Positions 41,501 through 52,400 of a stretch of 64,000 nucleotides of DNA are shown piece by piece. The notes below the pieces were generated by a model, which saw nothing but the letters and a program-made list of their open reading frames with translations, searched no databases and was not told the origin of the DNA. How positions within the stretch are numbered: the first letter of the stretch is position 1; each line of letters opens with the position of its first letter. The stretch spans positions 1,488,001-1,552,000 of the forward strand of contig NZ_JBHUGF010000010.1 in assembly GCF_042681745.1 (NCBI RefSeq), written 5' to 3'. The stretch is from Saccharibacillus nicotianae (GTDB lineage Bacteria > Bacillota > Bacilli > Paenibacillales > Paenibacillaceae). A program made the translations under genes and the position numbers.

Positions 41501-44500
41501 TTATAAAGTTGTAGATGATACTTCTTTAGCAATATCGGATGGCGTATAGATCGATCGAATCGATGTTACGATTTGTTGCAACGATTGAGACTCAGACAAC
41601 ATCACAAAGTGATTAGAAGCATCAATATCAACGATATGAAGATGTGGTAAAACTGTTTTCCATTTCTGCCAGTAGTCTGTAGGACTATGACTGTTCTCGT
41701 CGACAAAGATACCCTTCTGATTACGGAAATAGTAACTACGAATCGATTGTGAATCTAACAAAGGTAATGGCTTATATTGATCTAACTCATAAGCTTGTTC
41801 TAAACGATAACAGGTATTTATAAATGTTTCTTTGGAAACAGTTGAACCGTTTGGATAAAGCATGTGCCATAGATGTGGATGATCAGTAGTTAACCCAAAA
41901 TGAGAATCTTCTGGATAAAAAGAATCAATCATAACTATTGAAGATACTTCTTGCTCCATAGTCTGCAATATACGAGCGATCTCATATGTTAATACGCCCC
42001 CTAGTGAATAGCCTCCTATATCGTATGGACCTTCTGGTTGGATATCACGAATCATACGTGTGTAATACGCAGCCATAGCATACATACTTTGCAAAGGTGG
42101 TTCCTCATTGAAATAGCCTTTAGCCTGAATACCATAAAAAGGTCTGTTCAATTGATGGGCTAGATCTATATAAGATTCAACTCCACCTGTTCCACCATGA
42201 ATCCAAAAAATAGGTCTTCCTGTTGTTACTGCATTTAAATGAATCAATTCCGAATAAGAAATAGATTCCAAATCTGAATTAGTCTTTCCATCGTTAGCAT
42301 CAGCAGGAATAGCAGCTACTAACTCTTCAATCGTACTGCACTCCACAATATCGTCTAACTGAATTGATGGATAAATATGACTCTGAAATTGTTGTAGCAT
42401 TTGTAAAATAAGAATAGAGTTCATCCCATAACGCTCTAACGGTACATCTGGTTGTATAGATGTATCTTGTACGCCTAGCAAATCAGCTAAAATAGTAGTA
42501 ATTTGCTTTTGTATAGAAACAGCAGAAGCGACTTCGACGTTTGGCGAGATTGATTCTATATTCGCATCAGTTTGTACATTTTCTGGATTTTGTTGATGTT
42601 GTAATGTATCTTTATGCTCTTCTTGTAACTCCACTTCTTTGGCACGAGATGATACAACATTCACCCAATATTTTTCTTTGGCAAACGGATACGTCGGTAA
42701 GCTTAGCCGTTGTGGCTGAGAATCTTCGTACCAGGCGCTCCAATGGATATCAATTCCTTTCACCCATACTTCAAGCAATTTGTGATATTTAGAACGTTGC
42801 ATCCATTTATGCACAGCTTCAGACAATTCTTCATCTGCTTTGAATAACGAAATAAATGATTTGTGCGCTGAAGCATCGCCCTCGTACACATTTTCTATAG
42901 GCTGTTCAGATACAGAATAAGCGTGAAGCTTTTCTTTTAATTCTTGAATCGAAGTCACTACACATCCGAATCGTATCTCAAATGATTCTCTTCCGACTTG
43001 AAGTGTATACGCAATATCAGAAAGCTGATCGTCTGTATAGTAATTTTGTTGAAGTACTTGTATCCACTGCTGAACCTGTTCTTGCAACCGTTCTTTGGTA
43101 ACGGCAGACAATAAGAACACTACAGGCTGATGTGGAAATTCTTTTCGGTTATCATGTTGAGACGTTGCAGGAATATATTCTTCGAGTACGACATGCGCAT
43201 TGGAACCTCCAAAACCAAAAGAGCTTATTCCTGCCCTGCGTGGTATCTCTTGTCCGTTCTCATTTTGAAGTCTGTGCCAATCCCGAGTTGATTTAACAAT
43301 ATAAAAAGGACTGTTTTCTAAATGGATATAGGGATTTACAGTTTCAGCATGTAGACTTTTGACCAGCGTCTGATGCTTCATTTGCAATAACACTTTGATC
43401 ACTCCAGCGATACCTGCTGCCATTTCCAAATGACCAATATTCGTTTTGACAGAACCGATACCACAATAACCGATAGAATGATCAGGTACTGTAGGTTCAC
43501 CGGATGAAGATTGAAAAGCTGATTTCAAAGTATTGATTTCTATCGGATCTCCTAGTGGTGTTCCTGTCCCATGAGTTTCAATAAAGCTGATTGTATCCGG
43601 CAAAATACCTGATCTTGAAAAGGCTGTTTGTAACAAAGCGGTCTGTGCTTTGGGATTAGGTGCTGTGAGAGAACCTGCTTTGCCCCCATGATTTTCATAA
43701 CTGCCCCGAATTACACCGTAAATATGATCTCCATCTGCTTCGGCATCTGTTAACTTTTTCAAAAAGATCATCCCTACACCTTCTCCGCGTGCATACCCAT
43801 CTGCTTGGGCGGAAAATGTTTTGCAACGTCCATCTGCACTAAGCATTCCTGCTTTATTCAGACTAATATGGGCATCCAGTGACAGAATCGTGTTCACACC
43901 ACCTGTTACTGCTGTATCACAATCACCGCTACGGATAGCATTTACGGCTCGGTGAATAGCGACTAATGAACTTGAACAAGCGGTCTCAATCGGTTGACTC
44001 GGCCCATGCACATTTAAAAAATGACTCATTCGATTCGGCCCGACTGACGGTACATTGGCTGTAATGGAGTAAGCTTCTACATTTTCATTAGCTTGCGCCA
44101 TCATAACGTTATAGCCACTGCTACCTGTTCCGACGAATATGCCTAACTGTGTACCTGCTAAGCTCGAAGCGGCATAACCTGCATCCTCAATCGCTTTCCA
44201 AACATACATCATTAGTAGACGTTGCTGTGGATCCATATGCACGGCTTCACGCGGAGAAATACCAAAAAATAAAGGATCAAATTCATCAATCCCTTCGATA
44301 AATCCACCCCATTTAATATTGGTTTTATGATTATTTTGATTAGGATCACCAAAGTGTTGTTTCCAGTCCCAACGATTAGAAGGAATCTCACTAATACAAT
44401 CTTTGCCGGACACCAGATTATCCCAAAACTGATGGATATCTTCGGCTTGTGGAAATTTAGCACTCATTCCGATAATTGCAATAGGTTCTTGCTGATCTAC

Positions 44501-47500
44501 AGATAAAGAAGATACAGCAGGAAAGGCTGATTTTTGTATTGGACTCCCTTTTGATTTGGATGATGTCGATACATTAGAATTAGTGGGCTTCGTTGGCTGA
44601 GTACGTTGTTCTACAGGATCACCAAAGAAATGCTTTATTGCTGTACTGTAATGCTCGATCAAAAATGCTGTAATTTGTTGAATTGTTGTTTGTTCAAAAA
44701 AGTGAGCTGGTGTTAGATCAGTTTGTAATTGATGATTTAATTGATCTGCTAACTGTGTAAATAAAATCGAATCAAATCCATACTCATTCAACTCGACATC
44801 ATTATCTATATCTATTAGTTGTACTTTGAGTATTTTAGCAGCAGTCGCCTTGATTAACATACTTACATGCCCTTCGACTATAGACGAAGAATCTGTTGAA
44901 CCGTGTTCTTCGATAGACTGTTCGTGTAACGAAGATACAGTTACTTCTTCTATATCTTCCTCTGCTAACGATGACTGTGGTGCAGTAGATACTTGTTGCT
45001 TGGTCGATAAATTAGAAGAATCAATGTCTGGAACCCAATACCGATTTCTTCTAAATGGATACGTAGGCGCATGAATAAATTGACACTCTTGATCTGGATA
45101 CAATACTGTCCAATCGATCTTAACTCCCTGCGTCCATACATTAGCTAGTGTATGCCATTCTTGCTTTGCTACCAGTTGTGATATAAAGAAAGCACGCTCT
45201 GCTTGATCATCAGGTATAGTTAATACCTGCGGGGCATTATCTATAGTCGTTTTTTGTATAAATGCGTTCAATTGTTGCTTGAGATCAGCTATATCTACAA
45301 TATGAAATGCAACACGCGCTTTCATCTCTGTGCGCCCCAATTGCAATGTATAAGCCAGGTTATACAAGTTTAACGATGTATCCGCAGTGTGTACAAAATC
45401 TAGTAATTTTTGCGCATAGACTTGAAGCCGTTCTTCAGTCTGAGCAGATAAAGGAATAATAACTGGTCGTTGATGATTATTGTTGCGTTGCTGTTCTATA
45501 AGTGCAGGTACAGGAACGTACTCTTCTACTATGACATGAGCGTTACTTCCATTCGCTCCAAATGAACTGATCCCCGCGCGTAAAGGAATTTCAGTTGCGA
45601 TATTATTATTCGTAATTACAGGTCGCTCCCATACTTTTCCTTGATGTTGTACATAAAAAGAAGTTGATCCAAAAGGAATAAGTGGATTCAACGGTTCGGC
45701 ATGAAGAGAAGGGAAAATCTCTTGATGCTTCAATTGCAGTAATAATTTCGTTAATCCTGCGATACCTGCGGCAGCTTCTAAATGTCCTATATTGGACTTG
45801 AGTGAACCAATAGCGCAAAATTGCTGTTCAGTACTGCCTGCTTTGCGAAAAGCGCGTTCTAACGCTTGTAATTCTATCGGATCTCCTAAAGAAGTTCCTG
45901 TACCATGAGTCTCGATATAGCTTAATGTAGCAGGATCGATATGGGCGCTTGCCAGAGCATTTAAGATCACTTCTGATTGCGCCACCGGATCAGGAACCGT
46001 AGCACCGGATGTTCTCCCTGAATGATTAAGAGCCGAACCTTTGATAACAGCATAGATAGGATAACCTTGCTTGCGGGCTTCAGCGACAGAAGTCATCAGG
46101 ACAGCGCCTACGCCTTCCCCGGGAACGTATCCATCTCCATCTTTCCCAAAACTTCGGCATTTTCCTTCTGAAGATAGAAATTGTGCTTCTTTCAAAAATA
46201 CATACTTATGCGGATGTGTGACTAAATTAACTCCGCCTGCTACAGCGTAATGACATTCACCACGTTTGATACTTTCACAAGCAAGATGAACAGCAGTAAG
46301 TGATGATGAACACATACTATCTAGAGCCATAGAAGGCCCATGAAAATTCAAATGATACGATACCATATTGGCAATAGAAGCTGAATTGGTTCCAAAAGCA
46401 GAAGGCTGACCTTGTTGTGACATTTCTGCACTATACAACTCATAATGATTCCAGAATACACCTGCAAATACCCCTACACTCCGGCTACTAGAAGCTGAAT
46501 AATCATGTTGGTTCCGATGTACAGCAAATCCTGCATCTTCACATGCTTCCCATACGGTCTGCAAAAATAACCTAGCTTGCGGATCCATCCGTTCTGCTTG
46601 ATAAGGCGAAATATTAAAAAACAAAGGATCAAAATCATCTATACGATCGACAAAACTACCATAACGATAATAGTCTTCTACAGCATATGCAGTATGATTA
46701 GCCGCCCAACGGTGTTCTGGAATGGTAGTAATCGAATCTTTGCCTGCTTTTAAATTTTCATATAATTGTTCGATATTGTTAGCATCTGGATAACGCCCGG
46801 CTACACCAATAATAGCGATATCTGTTAGATCGTCTTTCTGATTATCTTTTGTAGCATTATCTTGCTTTTCCGAGCTTACAGAAGACCGAGGTAGACTGTT
46901 TTGCATATGATAACGAATTTGCTGAGAATCGCCATACAATACAGTTAATTGAGGGAAATCTCCCTTCATAATTAGATCAAGCACATTCATCCCTGCATCT
47001 GTTGGTAAAGGAATCATCCCTCCAGACTTATACATAAGTTGGCGATGGCTATCACTGACTTGCATCCCGCCTTGTTCCCATAACTGCCAATTGATTGTAT
47101 ATGTGCGTCCAGAACGTTGTCCTTGTTTTACTTTGGTTGCTCGCTCTAATACAAGTTGGTCTAAATAACCATTCGCTACTGCATAATCGGATTGTCCGAT
47201 ATTGCCTACTACAGCAGAGAGCGAAGAAAAAACAACAAAAAAATCAAGAGCTTGTTGAGATAGCACTTGATCTAAATAAGTAAATCCTTGAATTTTGGGT
47301 TGTAGTGTCTGATGCAATTCAGTAGTCGATTTCTGAATAAATAACTTATCTTGAATCACACCTGCACAATAGAATACACCATTAATAGTAGCGTACTCTG
47401 CTAGAACCAGATGAACCATTTTTTCGACTTGTTCGTAATTGGTGATATCTGTCTGTATATATATTGCTTCAGATCCTTTAGAACGTAGTGATTCTAATTG

Positions 47501-49486
47501 CAAAGATAATGAATCGCTTAATGCTGATCTGCCTGTCAGAATAAGCACAGTATCTGCACGATCTGCTATATGTTGCGCTAACTCATATCCCAGACCACCC
47601 ATCCCTCCGATGATCAGATAGACACCGCCATTTCGGACAGCATGCTGAGTAGTCATATTAGAATGAGCATGTAACAATGTCACTTCTTTTAACTTTTTGA
47701 TATGCCGCTCTAGCCTACGACCTTGATAATGAATACTTATAGATGGAACTACACCAGACTGCTGAAATTCCTGATCTAATCGTTCTCCTATTTGATTGGC
47801 ATAAGCTACACTTTCTACATCGAATAAGATCAATTGACTTTGAATAAAAGGATATTCTTGAGCAATCGTTTTGAACAATCCTTCGAGTCCCCAAATCGTT
47901 CCGGTAGTATCTCGATTGTCAGCAATAATCTGAACGACAGTAGGCGTATGTCCGTTGGTCTGTACATATTGTTGCATGCATGTAAATACCTGTTCGATCA
48001 GAGAAGGTAAATAGTCTACTATATTCTGCACATTATGTTGAAGTTCCACGATATGCTTTATTTGAGAATAAGCTGATAATCGCTTTTTCCACTCTGAAGA
48101 TGGAGTATATAAAATGATCATTCGCTCTACAGAGTTTGTTTCAGTAGAAAGCGATGTTGAGATTGGAGCTGTTTCCCATACAGGTTGATAAATAACGGCT
48201 GTGCTTTCAACTGTATCTACAGGATTTGGTGTCAATGGACGGCTTGATAGCGATTGAGACTGAGAATAGGCTTGTAAAAAAGTATCCTGCCAGTGCTCAT
48301 TTAAATACGCCGCTAATGTAGCAACAGTAGAGTATTCAAATAATAATGTAGGATATAATTCGATTTGAAGATACTGTTCCAAAAAAGTAACCAGTTCTAG
48401 CAACTTGATCGAATCTAATCCCAATTCATAAAAACCCGTTTCAGGATCAATCTGTTTGGGATCAATCATCAAAATATCCGCTAATTGCAATTGCAAAAAT
48501 TCTTGTATTTGTGTTAATGGTAATGCTGATGTATAGCTATCCAATGAGGTTACATGTTCTACTTTGGAATGAATAGTAGTAGCACTGGATGATTCATTCA
48601 CTAATCCTGTAATTAATTGAGCTTCTCGAATACGTTTGGCAGTAAGATTTTTGAATGATGCAAGAAGATGACCTTCCTCATCATATATCACAATATCGCG
48701 CTTAATAATATCTGCATCTGCAATAAGGTCCTCTGTTGTTCGGACAGTGTGAGTATAGATTTGTGCTGGAAAAGAACGATAAATCGCAAATCGCTCAATC
48801 ATAAATGGAATATACGGTTTGAATCCTTCCATTGACTTTTCATTCCCCTGTTCATCCCAGCGGAACGATGTACCGGCAAAAGTAGCTCCATCGAGCAAAG
48901 CTACATGAGCATAAAATTTATTCATATATGGAGTTGCCACAGAGCTGATGTGTAAATGCATCCATTCATTAGCATGTTGCCGATATACAGTGCCCGAATT
49001 TTTCATAAAATCATAATGATGAATATCTGAATCTCTTGCTAACCCATATACTTTGTCTATATCCCATTGACTAGCTACCTGTTTGTCTAGAGAAGGCATA
49101 GATAAAGATGTCCTAGAGGTACTATCAGTATCTATGGAATGAAGAGAACATTCCATATTGATCACTGTATCGTTCTCTTTGATACCCGGGGTAGCATGAT
49201 AGACTTTGCGACTCGATACCACTACATCTGTATAGTGATCACGAGTCGTCAAAGTTACCAAAATGTCGATATCGAACTGTTCTGACGTGACAATAGGTTG
49301 CTTGAATAGTACATGATGCAATTCAATAGCTTGCGTTCCTAATGCATGAGAGCTAAGACGATAAATCATATCAAGCAACACTACACCAGGAAGTGTACAT
49401 ATTTGATGCACTCTATGATCTTGTACAAAATAATCGGTATGTTTGAGCTTCTGCAAAAAAGTTTCGGTATGAGACGCTATCGTCAT
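41501..49486 (-). CDS. Trans-AT polyketide synthase, terminal protein: DH-ACP-KR-KS-ACP-KS-ACP-TE
   Basis: Protein of 2661 residues, last on the assembly line. Domains: DH (about 10-290) that completes the KS ending the previous protein; ACP (about 325-395, GLDSI); KR (about 430-860, Tyr in SDYAVAN, B-type Asp in AGVIQDK); KS (about 885-1320, Cys1059 in DSMCSSS, His in ETHGTGT and KSNIGHL); ACP (about 1535-1605, GFDSI); KS (about 1665-2110, Cys in ETACSSS, both His present); ACP (about 2320-2385, GMNSI with Asn instead of the usual Asp); TE (about 2400-2650, Ser in GGYSLGG, His in ASNHF). The DH keeps His24 and Asp199 but has Gln28 for the Gly of HxxxGxxxxP and Phe203 for the Gln/His of DxxxQ. 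No AT is present, so malonyl units come from a separate AT. The last two modules lack KR, leaving beta-keto groups next to the TE. The gene starts two bases after the previous stop. Confidence 0.93.
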   Translation of the reverse strand: MTIASHTETFLQKLKHTDYFVQDHRVHQICTLPGVVLLDMIYRLSSHALGTQAIELHHVLFKQPIVTSEQFDIDILVTLTTRDHYTDVVVSSRKVYHATPGIKENDTVINMECSLHSIDTDSTSRTSLSMPSLDKQVASQWDIDKVYGLARDSDIHHYDFMKNSGTVYRQHANEWMHLHISSVATPYMNKFYAHVALLDGATFAGTSFRWDEQGNEKSMEGFKPYIPFMIERFAIYRSFPAQIYTHTVRTTEDLIADADIIKRDIVIYDEEGHLLASFKNLTAKRIREAQLITGLVNESSSATTIHSKVEHVTSLDSYTSALPLTQIQEFLQLQLADILMIDPKQIDPETGFYELGLDSIKLLELVTFLEQYLQIELYPTLLFEYSTVATLAAYLNEHWQDTFLQAYSQSQSLSSRPLTPNPVDTVESTAVIYQPVWETAPISTSLSTETNSVERMIILYTPSSEWKKRLSAYSQIKHIVELQHNVQNIVDYLPSLIEQVFTCMQQYVQTNGHTPTVVQIIADNRDTTGTIWGLEGLFKTIAQEYPFIQSQLILFDVESVAYANQIGERLDQEFQQSGVVPSISIHYQGRRLERHIKKLKEVTLLHAHSNMTTQHAVRNGGVYLIIGGMGGLGYELAQHIADRADTVLILTGRSALSDSLSLQLESLRSKGSEAIYIQTDITNYEQVEKMVHLVLAEYATINGVFYCAGVIQDKLFIQKSTTELHQTLQPKIQGFTYLDQVLSQQALDFFVVFSSLSAVVGNIGQSDYAVANGYLDQLVLERATKVKQGQRSGRTYTINWQLWEQGGMQVSDSHRQLMYKSGGMIPLPTDAGMNVLDLIMKGDFPQLTVLYGDSQQIRYHMQNSLPRSSVSSEKQDNATKDNQKDDLTDIAIIGVAGRYPDANNIEQLYENLKAGKDSITTIPEHRWAANHTAYAVEDYYRYGSFVDRIDDFDPLFFNISPYQAERMDPQARLFLQTVWEACEDAGFAVHRNQHDYSASSSRSVGVFAGVFWNHYELYSAEMSQQGQPSAFGTNSASIANMVSYHLNFHGPSMALDSMCSSSLTAVHLACESIKRGECHYAVAGGVNLVTHPHKYVFLKEAQFLSSEGKCRSFGKDGDGYVPGEGVGAVLMTSVAEARKQGYPIYAVIKGSALNHSGRTSGATVPDPVAQSEVILNALASAHIDPATLSYIETHGTGTSLGDPIELQALERAFRKAGSTEQQFCAIGSLKSNIGHLEAAAGIAGLTKLLLQLKHQEIFPSLHAEPLNPLIPFGSTSFYVQHQGKVWERPVITNNNIATEIPLRAGISSFGANGSNAHVIVEEYVPVPALIEQQRNNNHQRPVIIPLSAQTEERLQVYAQKLLDFVHTADTSLNLYNLAYTLQLGRTEMKARVAFHIVDIADLKQQLNAFIQKTTIDNAPQVLTIPDDQAERAFFISQLVAKQEWHTLANVWTQGVKIDWTVLYPDQECQFIHAPTYPFRRNRYWVPDIDSSNLSTKQQVSTAPQSSLAEEDIEEVTVSSLHEQSIEEHGSTDSSSIVEGHVSMLIKATAAKILKVQLIDIDNDVELNEYGFDSILFTQLADQLNHQLQTDLTPAHFFEQTTIQQITAFLIEHYSTAIKHFFGDPVEQRTQPTKPTNSNVSTSSKSKGSPIQKSAFPAVSSLSVDQQEPIAIIGMSAKFPQAEDIHQFWDNLVSGKDCISEIPSNRWDWKQHFGDPNQNNHKTNIKWGGFIEGIDEFDPLFFGISPREAVHMDPQQRLLMMYVWKAIEDAGYAASSLAGTQLGIFVGTGSSGYNVMMAQANENVEAYSITANVPSVGPNRMSHFLNVHGPSQPIETACSSSLVAIHRAVNAIRSGDCDTAVTGGVNTILSLDAHISLNKAGMLSADGRCKTFSAQADGYARGEGVGMIFLKKLTDAEADGDHIYGVIRGSYENHGGKAGSLTAPNPKAQTALLQTAFSRSGILPDTISFIETHGTGTPLGDPIEINTLKSAFQSSSGEPTVPDHSIGYCGIGSVKTNIGHLEMAAGIAGVIKVLLQMKHQTLVKSLHAETVNPYIHLENSPFYIVKSTRDWHRLQNENGQEIPRRAGISSFGFGGSNAHVVLEEYIPATSQHDNRKEFPHQPVVFLLSAVTKERLQEQVQQWIQVLQQNYYTDDQLSDIAYTLQVGRESFEIRFGCVVTSIQELKEKLHAYSVSEQPIENVYEGDASAHKSFISLFKADEELSEAVHKWMQRSKYHKLLEVWVKGIDIHWSAWYEDSQPQRLSLPTYPFAKEKYWVNVVSSRAKEVELQEEHKDTLQHQQNPENVQTDANIESISPNVEVASAVSIQKQITTILADLLGVQDTSIQPDVPLERYGMNSILILQMLQQFQSHIYPSIQLDDIVECSTIEELVAAIPADANDGKTNSDLESISYSELIHLNAVTTGRPIFWIHGGTGGVESYIDLAHQLNRPFYGIQAKGYFNEEPPLQSMYAMAAYYTRMIRDIQPEGPYDIGGYSLGGVLTYEIARILQTMEQEVSSIVMIDSFYPEDSHFGLTTDHPHLWHMLYPNGSTVSKETFINTCYRLEQAYELDQYKPLPLLDSQSIRSYYFRNQKGIFVDENSHSPTDYWQKWKTVLPHLHIVDIDASNHFVMLSESQSLQQIVTSIRSIYTPSDIAKEVSSTTL

Positions 49487-49488
49487 CC

Positions 49489-52400
49489 CTATTCACTCCC
49501 TTCGCCAACTTTAATCACATCAAAAAAATCAGATGTCACTACTGAAGATAGGACTTCTGATTTCGCATATTCTTTGGAATCTGTAGGCCAGTATCGTTGA
49601 CGATCAAATCCAATATTTGTATAAGATAAAGGTAATGAACGACGATACGCAGTAGGAATCCCTTCATTACTTACAAGAATATGAGCATTATTACCACCTA
49701 ATCCAAATGCGCTAATACCGGCACGCAAAATCCCTTGTTTATGACTCCACTTCTGATGTTGTTGCACAATATAAAATGGTGATTGTTCAAATCGAAATCT
49801 TGGATTAGGCACGTCACAATGAATCGTAGGCGGTAACTCTTCATGCACCAGAGACAGCAATACTTTGATAAAGCTGGCGACTCCAGCCGCACTTAATAAA
49901 TGACCAATATTGCTTTTTACACTACCCACTCCGCAAAATTGCTGACGATCTGTTACATCTGAAAAAACGCTCGTTAATGCTTTTAATTCAATTGGATCAC
50001 CAATTAATGTTCCTGTACCATGTGTTTCTATATAACTAATAGTCGAAGGATCGATATCTGCATTCTGGACTGCTTTGTATACCAGTTCTTTCTGTGCTTC
50101 TGGATTAGGGGTTGTGATTCCCATCGTATTCCCGTCATTATTTAGAGCACTTCCATCAATTACACCGTAGATACGATCTTGATCTGCAATCGCTTGATCC
50201 AGCGGTTTGAGTATAACGACTCCGCAACCTTCTCCCAATCCTATTCCGTCTGCATCTGCACTAAATGTTTTACAGCGTGAATCCGTTGATAATACATTGG
50301 CTGATCCTAACGTTTCAAAAGGAACTTCATCTAGCAAAATATCTACACCACCGGCAAAAGCCAGTTCACACTCTCCATTTTGAATACTTTGTACAGCTAG
50401 ATGAATTGCTGTAAGTGAACTAGAGCAAGCAGTATCTACCACTAGATTAGGCCCTTTTAAATTATAAAAATGAGCTAAATGAGCGGCAATAAAATTTTGC
50501 CCAATCCCGACAATTGTGTCTTTTGCTGTACGATTAACTTTAGAAGAATAATTGCTCGTACGTGATCCTACAAATACACCTGTTTGTGTATTGGATAACT
50601 GCTTTTTGGTATATCCTGCATCAGTAGCCGCTTCGACACTTACTTCTAACAGTTGTCGTTGTAACGGATCAATCTGCATCGCCAGTGATTCGCTTATACC
50701 GAAATAAGCAGGATCAAATTCTTCAATATTTGCTAAAAAAGCTCCATAACGAACAGTATCTATAGAGTTATATGCACCATCGGATTGATGATTCTGACGT
50801 GAAGCAGGTGCTTTTTGAATACTATCTTTGCCTGATTTCAAATTATGCCAGAATTGCAAAGGATCATCTGCATCAGGAAAATGACATCCTATACCAATAA
50901 CAGCAATCTTCTGCTTACGCTTTTGTTGTTTCTCCAAAGCAGGCTTATACACATCCTGAGCCTTTTCAACAATAGGTGGTGATGAATTCACGATTGGCTC
51001 TACCGTTCTATCATTTGTGAATAATGTAACTAATTCTAAAGGATACGTGTATACCAATTGCTCTGCTAATTGTTGAATCGTAGGATACTCTAACATCATT
51101 GTTGGATCTACAGCAGTTCCTTGTAGAGTTCGATCTAATGTTGTAATAATTTGCGCTAATAAAATAGAATCGATTCCGTATTCAGCAAATGGCGTACGAT
51201 CATCTAATCGTGCAACATCTACTTTCAATTCTTTTGCAATCAGCTCGGTTAACCAATTCAACGTCATCTCGTGCAATTCATCAGACTCTGGTATAGCGAT
51301 AGATGACGCTGACATATCAGCAGATTGGATTGTTGGCTCTGATATCAACTGGTCAGAGCGTACAGGTTGTTGGTATTTCATCCATACTGATGGTTGAGCG
51401 ATCTCTTTATTCATAACAGCAGGCAATATTACGTTATCTTGTGATGTACTCAGAATGTAGTCAAGTAACTGTAATCCTTCTTTGTTCGTCATACTGAGTA
51501 ATCCAGTTTGCTCGTAACGTTTACTTTTCACTTCACCAAATCCTGTTTCTTTCCAGCTAGGCCACTGAATACTGTATATCGGATACGAATCTGAATAAGC
51601 TTCTGCAAAATAATCCATATACGCATTTGCTATAGCATAATCACTTTGCCCTACAGACAGTGATGGAATGATCGCAGCTACAGACGAGAATAATACCCAG
51701 AATTGTAAAGGCTCTTGTTGCAAGCACTGATACAAAGTATGCAATCCTTGTATTTTGGGATTCAGCACCGATTCTACAGATTCTACATTTTTACGAATAA
51801 AAGCTGGATTGATCTGATCGGCTGTACCTGCACAATGAATAACACCGCCTATCGATCCTAATTGTGAATGGACTTCAGCGATCACTTTCTGTACTTCTTG
51901 TATAGATGTCAGATCTACAGAAGTCACATAGACCTGTACCCCTTGTTGTTCCAGTTGGACAATCGATCTTATTTTTTCAGCAAGTCTTGAATGTTGATGA
52001 TTATATAGATGCCATTCTTCTTTGGGCGGTAGTGCTTCTTGACCGCTTAATACAAGCTTCTTCACTCCATACTGCGTTACAAAATGTTGAGCACATAACA
52101 TGCCCAGACCTCTTGTTCCTCCAGTGATCCAAAGTACTTGCTCTTGATGTAAAGAACGTTTTTGAGCGGGAACAGCAGCAAAATCTGGCATATTCTCTAC
52201 TGCCTTGAGATAAGCGACCCAACGTTGATCTGATCGATAGCATACTTCAACATCTGGTGAATCCAAAAACAGCTCTTGAGCAATCGTCAAAGCTGTACTT
52301 TCTTCTGTTGCATGCTGATCAAAATCAATATGTCTTGAACGCACATGAGCATATTCATGTTGTAACATCCGATACAGCCCTACACGTTCTGCACCTTGAA

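Noticed and set aside
49489..50930. The C-terminal KS of the middle PKS as a non-elongating KS0
   Set aside because: Its Cys (DTACSSS) and both His (ETHGTGT, KSNIGHL) are present, so motif evidence does not support loss of condensation.
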